A DNA stretch of 26,685 nucleotides from Pseudomonadota bacterium (GCA_003242275.1 QGUX01000008.1:1-26685), one strand, 5' to 3'; positions 16,181 to 24,977 are shown, counted from the first letter of the stretch. Made by a program: numbers and translations. The notes: generated by a model not told the origin, from the letters alone.

Positions 16181-18238
16181 TCAGAGCCCCAGCTCGCGCG
16201 CGATCGCGCCGGCCGCGTAAACCTGCATCAGCGCCACCCGCATGATGGCCGGATGCACCGCCACCGCGCGGTTCTTCGCCGGATCCACCCAGTAGGCGCC
16301 GGCGATGGCGTGGATGTTGCCATCGAAGACCAGGCCCACCACCTCGCCGCGGGCATTGACCATGGGGCTGCCGGAATTGCCGCCGATGATGTCGTTGGTG
16401 GTGACGAAGTTGACGCGCGTGTCCATGTCCAGCGAGTCGCGCCGGGCCAGCCAGCTGTCGGGCAGGCGGAAGGGATCCGTGCCGGTGGCGCGCTCGAAGG
16501 CCCGCGCCAGCGTGGTGAACGGGAATACCTCGGTGCCGGCCTCGTTCCAGCCCTGCACCACGCCGGGGTTGATGCGCAGCGTGAAGGTGGCATCCGGGTA
16601 CACGCCGGTGCCGAGCTGCGCGAAGCGGACCGCGGCGATCTTCTGCGCCGCCACGGCGACCACGGCCTCGACCTCGTCCTCGTACTGCCTGCGCAGCGCG
16701 CGTGCTTCCGCATCGACGAGGCGGGCGATGCGGATCATCGGGTCGTTCGAGGCCTCGATCACCGGCAGGCCGCCTTCCCACAGCAGTCGGCGCGTTTCCG
16801 GGTCGGCGAGGCTGGTCTGGTAGACCAGACCGGCGGCGAGCTCGTCGGGCGACAGCTCGGCCAGCAGGTTGCGCACCAGCGGGTGGTCGGGACCGAGGAA
16901 CTCGCGCATGCGCTCCAGCCCGAACGACAGCGTCAGGATCTCGCGCTGCGGATACACCGGCACGTCGGCGAAGAGCTGTTGCGTGAGCCGCGGCAGCGCG
17001 GTGCTGACGTACTCGCGCAGGCGCTGCTCGTCCGGCCTGGTGCGCTCCTCCGCGCCGCGCACCAGCGCGCGGGCGTAGTCGAACAGCACGCTGTTGAAGC
17101 CGGCTCCGGATTCAATGAAGGTGTAGGGCAGCAGCAGTTCCTGCTCGCGCCACATGGCGCGTTCGATCTGCGCCCAGGGGTCCTCGCCGGCCGGGAAGGT
17201 GGCCGCGGCGCGCAGCGCCTGCTCGGCCGCGCGCTTCTGCTCCATCAGCGCCGGGTCGAGCAGCGCCTCGAGCTGCTTGCGGCGCACCTTGATCGAATTC
17301 TCAAGGGAGGCGAGCGCATCCCGGGCGATGCGCGCGTTCTCCGCCGAAAGCTTCGAGAACTGGATGAGCCGGCCGCGCAGCTCGCTGGCGCGCAGCAGCC
17401 ACAGGGGCAGCCTGGCGCGCTCCGACTCCAGCTGCGCCACGGTGAGCAGGCGCTGCGTGGTGCCGGGATGGCCGGAAACGAACACGGCTTCGCCAGGCTC
17501 CGGCCCGTTCCAGTTGACCGGCAGGTGCGCCAGCGGCTTCACCGGCGCGCCGTTCTCCCAGGCGCGCAGCAGCGCCATGTCCAGGCACCAGCGCGGGAAC
17601 TGGAAGTTGTCCGGGTCGCCGCCGAAGGCACCGATGGCCGCCTCGGGGGCAAACACCAGCCGCACGTCGTCGAAGCGCTTGTACACGTAAAGGAAGTACT
17701 GGCCGCCGCCGTACAGCGTCACCGCCTCGCAGCGGCGGGGATCGCGCGTGCCGGCGGCTTCCTCGCAGGCCTTCTCCAGCCGCGTCAGCGCCTGCTTGCG
17801 TGCCTCGTTGGCCTCGGCCTCACGCTTGCCGGCCATGGTGGCGCTGACTTCGGCGGTCACGTCGCGCATCTCCATCAGCACGTCGGCGCGCTGCGTGGGG
17901 CAGCGCACCTCGACCTCGCGCGTGGCGGCGAGGAACCCGTCGCGCAGCAGGTCCTCGCCCTCGCTGGAGAGCTGCGCCAGGCAGGGGGAGACGCAGTGGT
18001 GGTTGGTCAGCATCAGCCCGTCGGGCGACACGAACGAGGCCGTGCAGTTGGACAGCCGCACCGTGGCCAGCCGCACCCGCTCCAGCCACTGCGGCGTGAT
18101 GTCCACGCCCAGCCGCTCGCGCACCGCTTCCGACGGGAAATTGTCCAGCGTCCACATGCCCTCGTCGGCCTGCGCCGGAATGACGCAGAAGGCGGCGAGC
18201 AGGGAAGCGGACAGGCGTGGAAGCAGTGACCGGCGCAT
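16181..18238 (-). CDS. S46-family dipeptidyl-peptidase, DPP7-like
   Basis: This 685-residue exported serine peptidase removes dipeptides from peptide N-termini in the periplasm. The ATG at 18238 opens a good Sec signal (LLPRLSASLLAAFCVIPAQA, cut near residue 24); the longer open frame upstream overlaps the VOC gene and is not coding. The chymotrypsin-like triad is visible: His81 in TNHHCV, an Asp in the segment GGDPDNFQFPRWCLD, and Ser622 in GGNSGSP. Eighteen residues after the serine is Gly640; in characterised DPP7 this site is Gly (hydrophobic P1), while DPP11 has Arg (Asp/Glu P1), so a DPP7-like preference is predicted. Length matches the family. A TACAAT box lies upstream on the minus strand (near 18268-18275) without a clear -35. 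Confidence 0.92.
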   Translation of the reverse strand: MRRSLLPRLSASLLAAFCVIPAQADEGMWTLDNFPSEAVRERLGVDITPQWLERVRLATVRLSNCTASFVSPDGLMLTNHHCVSPCLAQLSSEGEDLLRDGFLAATREVEVRCPTQRADVLMEMRDVTAEVSATMAGKREAEANEARKQALTRLEKACEEAAGTRDPRRCEAVTLYGGGQYFLYVYKRFDDVRLVFAPEAAIGAFGGDPDNFQFPRWCLDMALLRAWENGAPVKPLAHLPVNWNGPEPGEAVFVSGHPGTTQRLLTVAQLESERARLPLWLLRASELRGRLIQFSKLSAENARIARDALASLENSIKVRRKQLEALLDPALMEQKRAAEQALRAAATFPAGEDPWAQIERAMWREQELLLPYTFIESGAGFNSVLFDYARALVRGAEERTRPDEQRLREYVSTALPRLTQQLFADVPVYPQREILTLSFGLERMREFLGPDHPLVRNLLAELSPDELAAGLVYQTSLADPETRRLLWEGGLPVIEASNDPMIRIARLVDAEARALRRQYEDEVEAVVAVAAQKIAAVRFAQLGTGVYPDATFTLRINPGVVQGWNEAGTEVFPFTTLARAFERATGTDPFRLPDSWLARRDSLDMDTRVNFVTTNDIIGGNSGSPMVNARGEVVGLVFDGNIHAIAGAYWVDPAKNRAVAVHPAIMRVALMQVYAAGAIARELGL

Positions 18239-18276
18239 CGGGGGACTCTCGCAGGGGGTCGGACACTTATTGTATG

Positions 18277-18292
18277 CGCGCGAAGGCGCGCG
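18277..18292. terminator. Small GC stem between the VOC and S46 genes
   Basis: CGCGCG-AAGG-CGCGCG forms a 6-bp stem in the 79-base gap after the VOC gene. It has no T-tract on the minus strand and is followed there by CATACAATAAG, which holds a -10-like TACAAT. It may separate the upstream operon from an independently started S46 gene. Confidence 0.35.
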
Positions 18293-18317
18293 GCGGCGCG
18301 GCGGACCGGACCCTGCA

Positions 18318-19013
18318 CTAGCCCGGCGCGAGGCCGAGCAGGCCCACACCGTCGGCCACGTGCAGCAGGCTGTGGGCGCGATGGCGCAGCGCCGGCAGCC
18401 GCGCCGGCGCGATGCCCAGGCGGGCGATCGCCCCGGCCTCCACGGGCCCGTCGAACACCAGCAATACGTCGCGGCTGGTGGAAACCTCGTGGCAGGCGAG
18501 CGGCAGCGACTCGACGGCCAGTCCCGGCCAGGGTTGCTCGATGTCGCGCACCTCATAGCCCAGCCGCTCCCAGAAGCCGCGCGCCTCGGCGAGGTCGGGG
18601 CAGGGCAGGCTCAGCGCATCGAACACGCCCAGCGAGGTGCGCGCCGGTACTTCCGCCGGTGCGGAGAAGGTACGCGCCTCCTGCACCCTGAGCAGCGTGC
18701 CCCCGGGTTCGCGCAGCTCGATGAGGTTGAATTCGTCGTCGCCCAACCGGGCGTGCTCCACGCCGAGCAGCCGGTCGGCCAGCTCGCGCTCCAGCTGCGC
18801 CACTTCGGGGCGCACGAAGCTGATAAACGGCGACTCGCCGCCGGCGGCGTGCAGGCCCACGGCCACGCCCTCGCAGGCGACCACCCCGTAGGCATGCGGC
18901 CAGATGTCACCCGCCTCGGCGCCGGCGAAGCCCAGCCCGAGCCAGCGCTGCCAGCTCGTTCCGGTATCGGGCACCACCAGCGAGAGTTCGAGGAAGCGCC
19001 CGAGCATGCTCAT
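18318..19013 (-). CDS. Two-module VOC (glyoxalase/bleomycin-resistance) family protein
   Basis: This protein has 231 residues from ATG 19013. Two VOC-like halves are visible: the first begins FLELSLVVPDTGTSWQRWLGL and the second FDALSLPCPDLAEARGFWERLGY, each with the family's strand-helix opening. The halves are partly degenerate, and the usual metal-binding His/Glu positions are not clear, so it may be a binding protein or an enzyme without a known reaction. The ATG overlaps the ferrochelatase stop (ATGA), indicating translational coupling. An ATG two codons in (19007) has better spacing from AAGGG and could be the real start. It is the last gene of the thiolase chain. Confidence 0.7.
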   Translation of the reverse strand: MSMLGRFLELSLVVPDTGTSWQRWLGLGFAGAEAGDIWPHAYGVVACEGVAVGLHAAGGESPFISFVRPEVAQLERELADRLLGVEHARLGDDEFNLIELREPGGTLLRVQEARTFSAPAEVPARTSLGVFDALSLPCPDLAEARGFWERLGYEVRDIEQPWPGLAVESLPLACHEVSTSRDVLLVFDGPVEAGAIARLGIAPARLPALRHRAHSLLHVADGVGLLGLAPG

Positions 19014-20026
19014 CCCTTCAGCAGCGGCGACAGCAGCCGGCCGATCAGCGCCACGTGCGCGGCATCGGCGTTGAGCGCCGGGACGTAGCGCAGCGACTCG
19101 CCGCCGGCGGCGCGGAAGGTCTCGTTGCCCTCGTGCCCGATCTCGTCGATGGTCTCCAGGCAGTCCACCGCGAAACCGGGGCAGATGGCGTCCAGCCGCT
19201 TCACGCCGCGCCGGGCCAGCTCCACCAGCGTCGGCCCGGTGTACGGCTGGAGCCACTCGGCCGCGCCCACCCGCGACTGGAAGCTCATGGTCCATTCGGC
19301 ATCGGACAGTCCCAGCGCCGCGGCCAGGGCGCGCGCGGTGGCCTCGCAGCGCCGGCGGTAGGGATCGCCCTGGTCGCAGTACTTCTTCGGGATGCCGTGG
19401 AAGGTCATCAGCAGGTGCTCGCCCGCGCCATGCCGGGCACGATGCGCGCGCACCGAATCGGCCAGCGCCGCGATGTAGGCGGCGTCGGTGGCGTAATCAT
19501 CCAGGAAATGCAGTTCCGGCACCCAGCGCCAGTGGCGCAGCGCCTCGCCCACCTGGTCGAGGGCGGCGGCGTTGGTGGTGCCGGAGTACTGCGGGAACAG
19601 CGGCAGCACGATGATGCGGCGCGCGCCCGAGTCGCGCAGGGCGGAGAGCCCCTGCGCCACGTCCGGGGTGGAATACAGCATGCCCAGCTCCACCATTACG
19701 GGCTGGCCGGCGGCATCGCGCAGCTGCGCGCGCAGGGCGTCGCGCAGCGCGACCGAGTGCACCAGCAGCGGCGAGCCGGCCCCGGTCCACACGCGGCGGT
19801 ACTTGGGCAGCACCCTGGCCGGCCGCAGCGTGAGGATGAAGCCGTAGAGGATGGGATTCCAGACGAGGCGGGGCAGCTCCACCGTGCGCCGGTCCGACAG
19901 CAGGCGGCGCAGGAAATCGCGCACGCCGCCCACGGTCAGCGAATCGGGCGTGCCCGAGTTCACCAGCAGCACGCCGGTGCGCGGCGGGCCGTCCTGCCAC
20001 GCCGGCGACGGCTCGTATCTAGGCAT
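19010..20026 (-). CDS. hemH: Ferrochelatase
   Basis: This 338-residue enzyme inserts ferrous iron into protoporphyrin IX, the last step of protoheme synthesis; the bacterial enzyme works in the cytoplasm or at the inner membrane. Family landmarks are LLVNSGTPDS near the start, LPLFPQYSGTT, FHGIP with catalytic His210, SFQSRVGAAEWLQPYT, and CPGFAVDCLETIDEI with Glu291 opposite the histidine in the active site. Length is normal. ATG 20026 overlaps the stop of the upstream dienelactone hydrolase-family gene by 8 bases (ATGCCTAG), and its own stop overlaps the VOC start by 4, so the genes are coupled. It is odd for a heme gene to sit among degradation-type genes. No other heme gene is in the window. 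Confidence 0.95.
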   Translation of the reverse strand: MPRYEPSPAWQDGPPRTGVLLVNSGTPDSLTVGGVRDFLRRLLSDRRTVELPRLVWNPILYGFILTLRPARVLPKYRRVWTGAGSPLLVHSVALRDALRAQLRDAAGQPVMVELGMLYSTPDVAQGLSALRDSGARRIIVLPLFPQYSGTTNAAALDQVGEALRHWRWVPELHFLDDYATDAAYIAALADSVRAHRARHGAGEHLLMTFHGIPKKYCDQGDPYRRRCEATARALAAALGLSDAEWTMSFQSRVGAAEWLQPYTGPTLVELARRGVKRLDAICPGFAVDCLETIDEIGHEGNETFRAAGGESLRYVPALNADAAHVALIGRLLSPLLKG

Positions 20027-20741
20027 CGCCCCAGTTGTCCAGCGGCTGCTCGTCGTCCAGCGCCTCGGCCAGGTGGCGGGCGAAGAAGGCCAGCGTGCGC
20101 TCGCGCGCCAGCCGCGCCGATTCCGCATGCCAGGAGGCGCGCTGGTCGCAGTTGAAACCGTGGTCCGCGGGATAGATGTGGAACTCGCCTTCCGGGTGCG
20201 CGGCGCGGATCTTCTCGATGTTCTCCGGCGGGATGGTCTTGTCCTTCTCGCCGAAGTGGTACTGCACCGGCACGCGCGGCCGGCGGTCGAGGTACTGCAC
20301 GATGCGCGTGCCGTAGTAGCACACGGCCGCGCGGACGGGCAGCTCGCAGGCGGCCAGGTAGGCGATGGCGCCGCCCCAGCAGTAGCCCACCACGCCGACC
20401 GGGCCATTGCGTTTCACCACGTTGATGCAGGCGGTGAGGTCGGCGAGGATGCCTTCCTCCTTCAGCTGCAGCACGTAGCCGCGGCCCTGCTCCACCGAGG
20501 ACGGGCTGTAGTCCAGCTCCACGTTGCGGCGCACGCGGTCGAACAGGCTGGGCGCGATGGCCACGTAGCCCTCGGCGGCGAAGTCGTTGGCCACGGCGCG
20601 GATGTGCGAGTTGACGCCGAAGATTTCCTGCAGCACCACGATGGCGCCGCGCGGCGTGCTCGACGCGGGCACCAGCCAGGCGTCGAACTCGTGCCCGTCG
20701 CGGGCCATCAGGCGGGTGAATTCGCCCCTGGCCGCCGTCAT
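20019..20741 (-). CDS. Dienelactone hydrolase-family alpha/beta hydrolase
   Basis: This 240-residue enzyme starts at ATG 20741, with GGAG 8 bases upstream, overlapping the thiolase stop by one base (TGATG). The family's Cys-Asp-His triad is visible: Cys121 in GYCWGG, Asp167 in GEKDKTIP and His194 in PADHGFNC. LQEIFGVN near residue 37-44 holds the Glu that holds the cysteine in check in classical members. It is cytoplasmic with no signal peptide. Classical members open dienelactones during chloroaromatic breakdown, but most genomic members have unknown esters or lactones as substrates. No catechol dioxygenase or other ring-cleavage gene is in the window, so the reaction is not assigned. Confidence 0.88.
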   Translation of the reverse strand: MTAARGEFTRLMARDGHEFDAWLVPASSTPRGAIVVLQEIFGVNSHIRAVANDFAAEGYVAIAPSLFDRVRRNVELDYSPSSVEQGRGYVLQLKEEGILADLTACINVVKRNGPVGVVGYCWGGAIAYLAACELPVRAAVCYYGTRIVQYLDRRPRVPVQYHFGEKDKTIPPENIEKIRAAHPEGEFHIYPADHGFNCDQRASWHAESARLARERTLAFFARHLAEALDDEQPLDNWGDA

Positions 20742-22033
20742 CACGGCCGCTCCACGATGGCGGTGACGCCCATGCCGCCGGCCGTGCACACGGATATGAG
20801 GCCGCGCTTCGCCGACGGCAGCTCGTCGAACAGCTTGGCGGCAGAGGCCAGGATGCGCGCGCCGGTGGCGGCGAAGGGGTGGCCCAGCGCAATGCTGCTG
20901 CCCTTGATGTTGAGCTTGCTGCGGTCGATGGAGCCCAGCGGCGCGTCGCGGCCCAGCCGCTCGCGGCAGTAGTCGGCCGACTCCCAGGCCCTCAGCGTGC
21001 ACAGCACCTGCGCGGCGAAGGCCTCGTGGATCTCGTAGAAGTCGAAGTCCTGCAGGGCCAGGTTGGCGTCCTTCAGCATGGCCGACACCGCGTAGGCCGG
21101 CGCCATCAGCAGGCCCTCGTGGCCGCTGGCGAAGTCCACCGCCCAGGTCTTGCCATGGGTGAGGATGGCCTTGACCGGCAGGCCGTTGGCGCGCGCCCAC
21201 TCCTCGCTGGCCAGCAGCACCGCCGCCGCGCCGTCGGTGAGCGGCGTGCTGTTGCCCGCGGTCAGCGTGCCGGCCGGGCTGGTGTCGAATACGGTGCGCA
21301 GCTTGGCGAGCTTCTCCAGCGAGGTGTCGGCGCGCACGTTGTTGTCGCGCTTCAAACCCTTGAACGGCACCACCAGGTCGTCATAGAAGCCGGCCTGCCA
21401 GGCGGCGGCGGCCTTGTGGTGGCTCTCCATGGCGAGCCGGTCCTGCTCCTCGCGCGGGATCTGCCAGGTCTTGGCCATCAGCTCGCAACTCTGGCCCATC
21501 GACAGGCCGGTGCGGGGCTCGACCACGCCCGGCATCACTGGCTTGAAGTGCCGCGGGCGCACGCCGAACCAGGGTTTCAGCCGCTGCCAGAATGAACGGC
21601 CGCGATAGCTGGCCAGCAGCAGGTCGCGGTACTCGGCCGGGAACACCACCGGCGGGTCGCTGATGGTATCGACGCCGCCGGCGATGCCGGCATCGATCTG
21701 CCCCAGCGCGATCTTGTTGCCCACCAGGATGGCGGCCTCCAGGCTGGTGCCGCAGGCGCGCTGGATGTCGAGGCCCGGCGTCTGCGGGTCCAGCCCGGAC
21801 GACAGCACGCTCTCGCGCACCAGGTTGAAGTCCCTGGAGTGTTTCAGCACCGCGCCGGCGATGACATCACCCAGCCGCCTGCCGGCCAGGCCGTACTTCT
21901 CGACCACCCCGCGCAGCGCGGCGGTGAGCATTTCCTGGTTGCCGACGCCCGCGTAGGCGCCATGCGCTCGCGCGAAGGGGATGCGCGAGCCGCCGATGAT
22001 CGCGACGCGCCTGAGCGATCCTGCTGCCAGCAT
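20741..22033 (-). CDS. Acetyl-CoA C-acyltransferase (thiolase), FadI-like
   Basis: This 430-residue protein starts at ATG 22033, with AGAGG 6 bases upstream. Thiolases cleave 3-ketoacyl-CoA with CoA in beta-oxidation or condense two acyl-CoAs. Active-site elements are Cys94 in QRACGTS (acyl-enzyme), His336 in EIHEAFAAQ, His385 in ALGHPFAATG and Cys416 in VCTAGGMG. HEAF in place of the commoner NEAF, and a length well above 390, match the FadI/trifunctional-protein type. A FadJ-type partner (hydratase/dehydrogenase) is not adjacent, which is unusual for FadI. It begins the overlapping chain of thiolase, hydrolase, hemH and VOC gene, and is divergent from gshA with 59 bases between starts. Confidence 0.92.
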   Translation of the reverse strand: MLAAGSLRRVAIIGGSRIPFARAHGAYAGVGNQEMLTAALRGVVEKYGLAGRRLGDVIAGAVLKHSRDFNLVRESVLSSGLDPQTPGLDIQRACGTSLEAAILVGNKIALGQIDAGIAGGVDTISDPPVVFPAEYRDLLLASYRGRSFWQRLKPWFGVRPRHFKPVMPGVVEPRTGLSMGQSCELMAKTWQIPREEQDRLAMESHHKAAAAWQAGFYDDLVVPFKGLKRDNNVRADTSLEKLAKLRTVFDTSPAGTLTAGNSTPLTDGAAAVLLASEEWARANGLPVKAILTHGKTWAVDFASGHEGLLMAPAYAVSAMLKDANLALQDFDFYEIHEAFAAQVLCTLRAWESADYCRERLGRDAPLGSIDRSKLNIKGSSIALGHPFAATGARILASAAKLFDELPSAKRGLISVCTAGGMGVTAIVERP

Positions 22034-22092
22034 GAGCTACCTCTTCCGGTGGAATAATAATCCGGGGTCGCTAGTGTAGACTGCCCCGCCAC
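22034..22092. promoter_or_regulatory. Short divergent gap between thiolase and gshA
   Basis: The 59-base gap holds an A+T-rich island (GGAATAATAATCC, about 22055-22067), rare in this sequence. It offers TATTAT-like -10 candidates toward the thiolase, and TAGACT (about 22076-22081) is a weak -10 for gshA. No good -35 or Shine-Dalgarno for gshA is seen, so these are tentative. Confidence 0.3.
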
Positions 22093-23679
22093 ATGGGGCG
22101 CGCCGTCGACACCACCTTTGAAAGACGTCTGGCCGCGCTGGTCAATTCCCGTGAACCCGGGGTTCTCCAGGGCGGCCTGAAGGGCGTCGAGCGCGAGGCC
22201 CTGCGCGTCACGCCCGGGGGCCGCATCGCCCACACCCCGCACCCGGAGGCCCTGGGCTCGGCGCTGGCCAGCGAGCACATCACCACCGACTTCTCCGAGG
22301 CGCTGATCGAGCTGGTCACGCCGGCCTTCCGCCACAGCTGGGAGCTGCTGCAGTACCTGTGCGACCTGCACCAGTTCGTGCACCGCCACCTGGGCGAGGA
22401 GGTGCTGTGGGTCAATTCGATGCCCTGCCCGCTGGCCGGCGACGACGACGTGCCCACGGCCCGCTACGGCAGCTCGCACGTGGGCATGATGAAGTACGTG
22501 TACCGCGAGGGCCTGAGGCACCGCTACGGTGCGCTGATGCAGGCCATCTCCGGCGTGCACTTCAACTATTCCTTCGCGCCGCGGTTCTGGGAGGTGTACG
22601 CGGCCATCACGGAGCAGCGTGGCGGCAACACGCAGGAGTTCCGCTCGGCGCGCTACTTCGACCTCGTCCGCAACTACCGCCGCCTGTCGTGGATCGTGCT
22701 GTACCTGTTCGGTGCCTCGCCGGCGGTGGGCCGCGACTTCCTGGACGGGCACACCGACGGCCTGGTGATGCTGGACGACCGCGTCGCCGCGGGACCGTAC
22801 GCCACCTCGCTGCGCATGAGCGACATCGGCTACCGCAATCGCAACCAGGCCGGCATCAGCGTGTCGGCCAACAGCCTCGAGGAGTACCTGCGCGACCTGC
22901 GGCACGCGGTGACCACGCCGCACCCGGAGTACCAGAAGCTCGGCATCAAGCGCGACGGCCGCTGGATCCAGCTCAACACCAACCGGCTGCAGATCGAGAA
23001 CGAGTACTACAGCGCCATCCGTCCCAAGCGCGTGGCGCGCTCGGGCGAGAGCCCGAGCAGCGCGCTGCGCCGGGGCGGCGTCGAGTACATCGAGATGCGG
23101 GCGCTGGACTGCTCGGCCACCGATCCCATGGGCGTGAACGGCAACAAGGTGCGCTTCCTCGAGGCCTTCGCGGCGCTGTGCCTGCTGAAGTCGAGCCCGC
23201 CCATCGGCAGCTCGGAACAGGAGGCCATCGACGAGAACTTCCTCAAGGTGGCCAGGCGCGGGCGCGAGCCGGGCCTGAACCTGCGCCGCGACGGCCGCCA
23301 GCTGCCGCTGGCCTCGTGGGCGGCGGAGATCCTCGACTGCATGACCGGCCTGTGCGAGCTGCTCGACGAGGGTGACCCGGCGAAGCCGTATTCCGCGGCG
23401 CTGCGCACGCAGCAGGAGAAGGTGGCGGACGCGGCGCGCACGCCGTCGGCGCGCCTGCTGTCCGCGCTGGAATCCGGCGGCGAGGACTTCTTCACGATGA
23501 CGCTGCGCATGTCGCGCGAGCACCAGGAGTATTTCCGCTCGCTGCCGCTGCCGAACGAGGCGCGGCTGGCGGAGTTCGAGGGCGAGGCGCGCGAGTCGCA
23601 CGCCCGGCAGGCGGCGATCGAGGCCTCCCAGACCGGAACCTTCGAGGACTACCTGGCGGACTGGTTCGCGCGCATCTGA
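22093..23679 (+). CDS. gshA: Glutamate-cysteine ligase, group 1
   Basis: This 528-residue enzyme joins glutamate and cysteine with ATP, the committed step of glutathione synthesis in the cytoplasm. It aligns from memory with E. coli GshA (518 residues) through KGVEREALRV, HPEALGSAL, ITTDFSEALIELVTP, SMPCPL, YREGLRHRYGALMQAISGVHFNYS, YLFGASPAV, LQIENEYYSAIRPKR, SGESPSSAL and GGVEYIEMRALD, which cover the nucleotide, metal and substrate sites. This form is typical of gammaproteobacteria. gshB is not in the window. The ATG at 22093 lacks a clear Shine-Dalgarno. The 3' end overlaps the convergent protease gene by 31 bases. Confidence 0.96.
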   Translation: MGRAVDTTFERRLAALVNSREPGVLQGGLKGVEREALRVTPGGRIAHTPHPEALGSALASEHITTDFSEALIELVTPAFRHSWELLQYLCDLHQFVHRHLGEEVLWVNSMPCPLAGDDDVPTARYGSSHVGMMKYVYREGLRHRYGALMQAISGVHFNYSFAPRFWEVYAAITEQRGGNTQEFRSARYFDLVRNYRRLSWIVLYLFGASPAVGRDFLDGHTDGLVMLDDRVAAGPYATSLRMSDIGYRNRNQAGISVSANSLEEYLRDLRHAVTTPHPEYQKLGIKRDGRWIQLNTNRLQIENEYYSAIRPKRVARSGESPSSALRRGGVEYIEMRALDCSATDPMGVNGNKVRFLEAFAALCLLKSSPPIGSSEQEAIDENFLKVARRGREPGLNLRRDGRQLPLASWAAEILDCMTGLCELLDEGDPAKPYSAALRTQQEKVADAARTPSARLLSALESGGEDFFTMTLRMSREHQEYFRSLPLPNEARLAEFEGEARESHARQAAIEASQTGTFEDYLADWFARI

Positions 23680-24977
23680 AATGTGCGGCAGCGGGCGCGG
23701 TACAGCGCCATCAGTCCCAGCAGCGCCAGTGCCGTGCCGGCCAGCGCGCCGCCGCCTCCGCCGACGTCCACCGGTGCGCCTCCGCCGACGTCCACCGGTG
23801 GCGTCAGGCAGGAGGCGGCCTCGATGCGCGGCATCATCTGCGCGATGCTGCAGGCGGAGAACTGCTGGCTGCCGTTGATGCGCGGCCCCATCAGGAAGCT
23901 GTTGCTGCTGACATCGGCGCACGCGCCTTCCTCGTCGCCGTCGTGCGGCGCGCCGATGACGTGCGCGATCTCGTGCGCGGCGATCAGCGCGGCGAAGGTG
24001 GGTGCGGTGCGCGCCTCGGAAAGGCTGGCGCTGTAGCGCCGGCTGCACAGCTTGTCGAGATAGGCCAGTCCCACCGTGCGGCGATCGATGTCGCGGCCGG
24101 TGAACAGGTGCGTCAGCGCCGACTGGCGCTGCGCGACATTGCCTGCGCGCCACGCCGACAGCTGGTCGAGCAGGCGGCTGGCGTCGGTGGTGCCGCTGAG
24201 CGGGTCTTCCTCGCGGCGGGTGAAGGTGGTGATGCTGGCGGAGGTCACCTCCAGGCCGAGCTGGTTGCGGTACAGCCCGTCGATGATGTTGAGCTGCGCC
24301 AGCAGGTGGGATTCGAGGAATTCTCCCTCGCGGGCGGCGAGGAAGTGGTCGGCCACCATCGCCACGGCCAGGCGGTGCGTGGGGCCGTCGTCGAACGTGA
24401 GCGCGGTTGGGGTGAGGCCGGTGACCAGCTCCTGGCCGTTGCCCGGCGGCGCATGCAGCACATCGCCCTCGAAGGAGACATCGTCCCAGACCACATCGCT
24501 GAGCCGGAACACCATGGGTTGCCCGGGCGGTGCGCCGGCGAGCGCCTGGTGCCCCGTGTCGGCCAGCGCCGTGGCGGCCTCGATGCCGTAGTACTCCTCG
24601 CCATCGAACCAGATGCCGCTCCAGCCCCGGCGCGTGCGGGTCAGGGCCGCCCACGAGCCAGGGCGGCCGGGCACTGTACCCGCATAGGCCTCCGCCTCGC
24701 CCTCGGCGACGCCGAAGGCGCCCAGCACGCGGTGCGGCGCCAGTTCCAGCACGGCAGTGCCGGTGCGCGTGCCGATTTCAAGGCGCAGCGGACCGGCGGC
24801 CAGGGCATCGCCGACGCCGGCCGCCGGCGAGGCGCGCACCACGCCGGCATCCACGTCCAGCAGGTGCACGTCGGCGGCATTCGCCGGCCCACCGGCCATG
24901 CCCAGGAGCAGCACGCAAACGAGGCGTGCCAGACCGCTTCGCCAGCCATACGCACCAGCTTTGCGCGCACCGTTCAT
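23649..24977 (-). CDS. Secreted M12-like metzincin protease with GlyGly-CTERM-like tail
   Basis: This 442-residue protein starts at ATG 24977, with GGGG 7 bases upstream (a GTG at 25013 is the alternative). A Sec signal (LARLVCVLLLGMAGGPANA, cut near residue 35) precedes a propeptide-like beta region resembling reprolysin prodomains. The zinc site is HEIAHVIGAPHD (His335, Glu336, His339, His345), with a likely Met-turn at Met363 in SFLMGPR, as in ADAM-type metzincins. Paired cysteines (311, 353, 376, 390) fit an extracellular fold. The tail is a doubled PVDVGGG linker (394-408), one membrane helix (about 408-425) and arginines, the layout of GlyGly-CTERM sorting signals cut by rhombosortase after type II secretion. 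A further tail of about 12 residues overlaps gshA, longer than usual after such a signal. Confidence 0.88.
   Translation of the reverse strand: MNGARKAGAYGWRSGLARLVCVLLLGMAGGPANAADVHLLDVDAGVVRASPAAGVGDALAAGPLRLEIGTRTGTAVLELAPHRVLGAFGVAEGEAEAYAGTVPGRPGSWAALTRTRRGWSGIWFDGEEYYGIEAATALADTGHQALAGAPPGQPMVFRLSDVVWDDVSFEGDVLHAPPGNGQELVTGLTPTALTFDDGPTHRLAVAMVADHFLAAREGEFLESHLLAQLNIIDGLYRNQLGLEVTSASITTFTRREEDPLSGTTDASRLLDQLSAWRAGNVAQRQSALTHLFTGRDIDRRTVGLAYLDKLCSRRYSASLSEARTAPTFAALIAAHEIAHVIGAPHDGDEEGACADVSSNSFLMGPRINGSQQFSACSIAQMMPRIEAASCLTPPVDVGGGAPVDVGGGGGALAGTALALLGLMALYRARCRTFQMRANQSAR
23754..23800. repeat. Tandem 24-base repeat encoding PVDVGGG twice
   Basis: A 23-base unit at 23754-23776 recurs identically at 23778-23800 (period 24). 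It encodes the doubled PVDVGGG linker of the metalloprotease just before its membrane helix. The perfect in-frame duplication suggests recent slippage and a length-variable spacer. Confidence 0.85.

Noticed and set aside
21844..24654. Minus-strand open frame of 936 codons
   Set aside because: It covers gshA antisense and the protease in the wrong frame; both real genes have complete motif sets.
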